The notes under the pieces are model-generated. The model was not told the DNA's origin and did no database searches. It was given only the letters and a program-made list of their open reading frames with translations. Positions 63,127 through 64,000 of a DNA stretch of 64,000 nucleotides are shown piece after piece (position 1 is the stretch's first letter; each line of letters starts with the position of its first letter). The position numbers and the translations under genes are program-made. Source of the DNA: Cristatella mucedo (taxonomy: Eukaryota; Bryozoa; Phylactolaemata; Cristatellidae); the NCBI GenBank assembly GCA_009760855.2, contig WPIO01000080.1, forward strand, positions 1,083,501-1,147,500, given 5' to 3'.

Positions 63127-64000
63127 GTGAGTGGCGCGCTTCGCTGAGCGGCGCAGCGCCGCATCGGCGGCCTCGAGTTCGGCGGCGACATCGTTGCTGA
63201 TGGTAACTTGGGCCGAACCTGCAGAGCCTTCTCGGCGCGAAAGGATAACTTACGGCTTCTCCTGCAACGGCACTCGACGCTCTTGCCAAAGTGTAGCAGC
63301 AGTTTTGCTAGAGTCGTTTTACATCCGGTCCTATTTACATCCGGTCCTAATTACATCCGGTTGGATACTTTGCCTCTATTGGCGCCGCCGAGCTCGTCGG
63401 CTTCCGCTGCAGCGCTACGACTCATGCAACGCTGGAACGCCAGCTTTCCTCGTCTGGCGCCAAGAACGTCAAGCTGCTGCTGCTGCTGCAAACATTGAAA
63501 ATATTTAAAGCACGCTGCAAGTATACAAACTGAGTCATTTCATAATCAGCACATCGGTTTTCGGGCCACTTGCCTATCCTCAATCGGAGTGGATGAGAGT
63601 GAATTCATTCGGTTGAAGCCGGCCTAAACATCCGGATGCATACGGACATCCGGGGACATGCCTCTCACGATGAGGGCCCCCAAGATATCGCCGCGGGCCC
63701 ATTTCTAGAAATGTCTAAGCTGGGGGCACTGGGCAACTAAGAAAGCCTGAAAGCGCACTGCGCCATCGGTCGGCAGCACCTAAATGTTCAAGGTATTTCT
63801 TTGGTACTCTTTACTAAGGCCAGCTCTTCACCATCGACTGCCTGCCCTCTGAGGCTGAGGTGACTGCCCGGATGTGCATACACGCGGGCTACACGTGTGG
63901 ATGGTGCGTGAACACGTGACACGACACGTGAACACGTGGGCTACACGTGTTCACGTCGACGAAGCGCAGCGATCCTCTGATGGGCGTCCGATGGCAGAAA
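63127..64000. other. Gene D intron, nothing else recognised
   Basis: Three TACATCCGGTCCTA-type repeats (63329-63362) and ACACGTG repeats (63880-63950). No GGT exon is seen before the window ends. Confidence 0.6.

Overview
This is a nuclear window from an animal, most likely an invertebrate. The evidence is a set of multi-exon genes with GT-AG introns, L2-clade non-LTR retrotransposons, tRNA-derived SINEs and abundant microsatellites. The species cannot be named from the sequence.

The only protein-coding genes I can support are four co-directional (+ strand) paralogues of gamma-glutamyltransferase (GGT; gamma-glutamyl transpeptidase, EC 2.3.2.2), a single-pass membrane ectoenzyme. Gene A (377-3058) contributes only its last three coding exons. 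Gene B (9718-25734) is read from its membrane-anchor exon to its stop over 11 exons. All splice phases agree and every catalytic residue is present. Gene C (41942-49744) has the same 11-exon plan, but its anchor exon carries a roughly 900-residue mucin-like stalk built on a 54-bp minisatellite. Its catalytic half is fully open, yet it has lost the Thr nucleophile and several substrate-binding residues, so it looks like a pseudoenzyme. Gene D (61815-63126 in the window) shows an anchor exon and a roughly 310-residue Ser/Thr/Pro-rich stalk exon; its catalytic exons lie beyond the right edge. A lone anchor-like exon at 37004 may be a further relic or an alternative start for gene C.

Layout: 1-3.1 kb, end of gene A with a SINE in an intron. 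3.1-9.7 kb, spacer with a TATA-like site, long GA, GT and CT microsatellites and L2/SINE fragments. 9.7-25.7 kb, gene B, its introns carrying SINEs, L2 pieces, a (CTG)28 tract and minisatellites. 25.7-36 kb, an L2 graveyard with a nested insertion. 36-41.6 kb, GC-rich DNA with short tandem repeats, one L2 copy and no gene I can support. 41.9-49.7 kb, gene C. 50-61 kb, a shuffled local repeat, an inverted L2-B copy split by a SINE, AT-rich tracts and two more L2 copies. 61.8-64 kb, start of gene D.

Two L2 families are distinguished here: L2-A, with a conserved 3' hairpin and an ATT-repeat tail, and L2-B. Two SINE families are also seen; the tail of SINE-II copies the L2-A 3' hairpin, as expected for a SINE mobilised by that LINE. 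The paralogues share intron positions and phases, so the cluster arose by tandem duplication. Divergence is concentrated in the stalk (short in B, mucin-like in C, Ser/Thr/Pro-rich in D) and in the active site of C.
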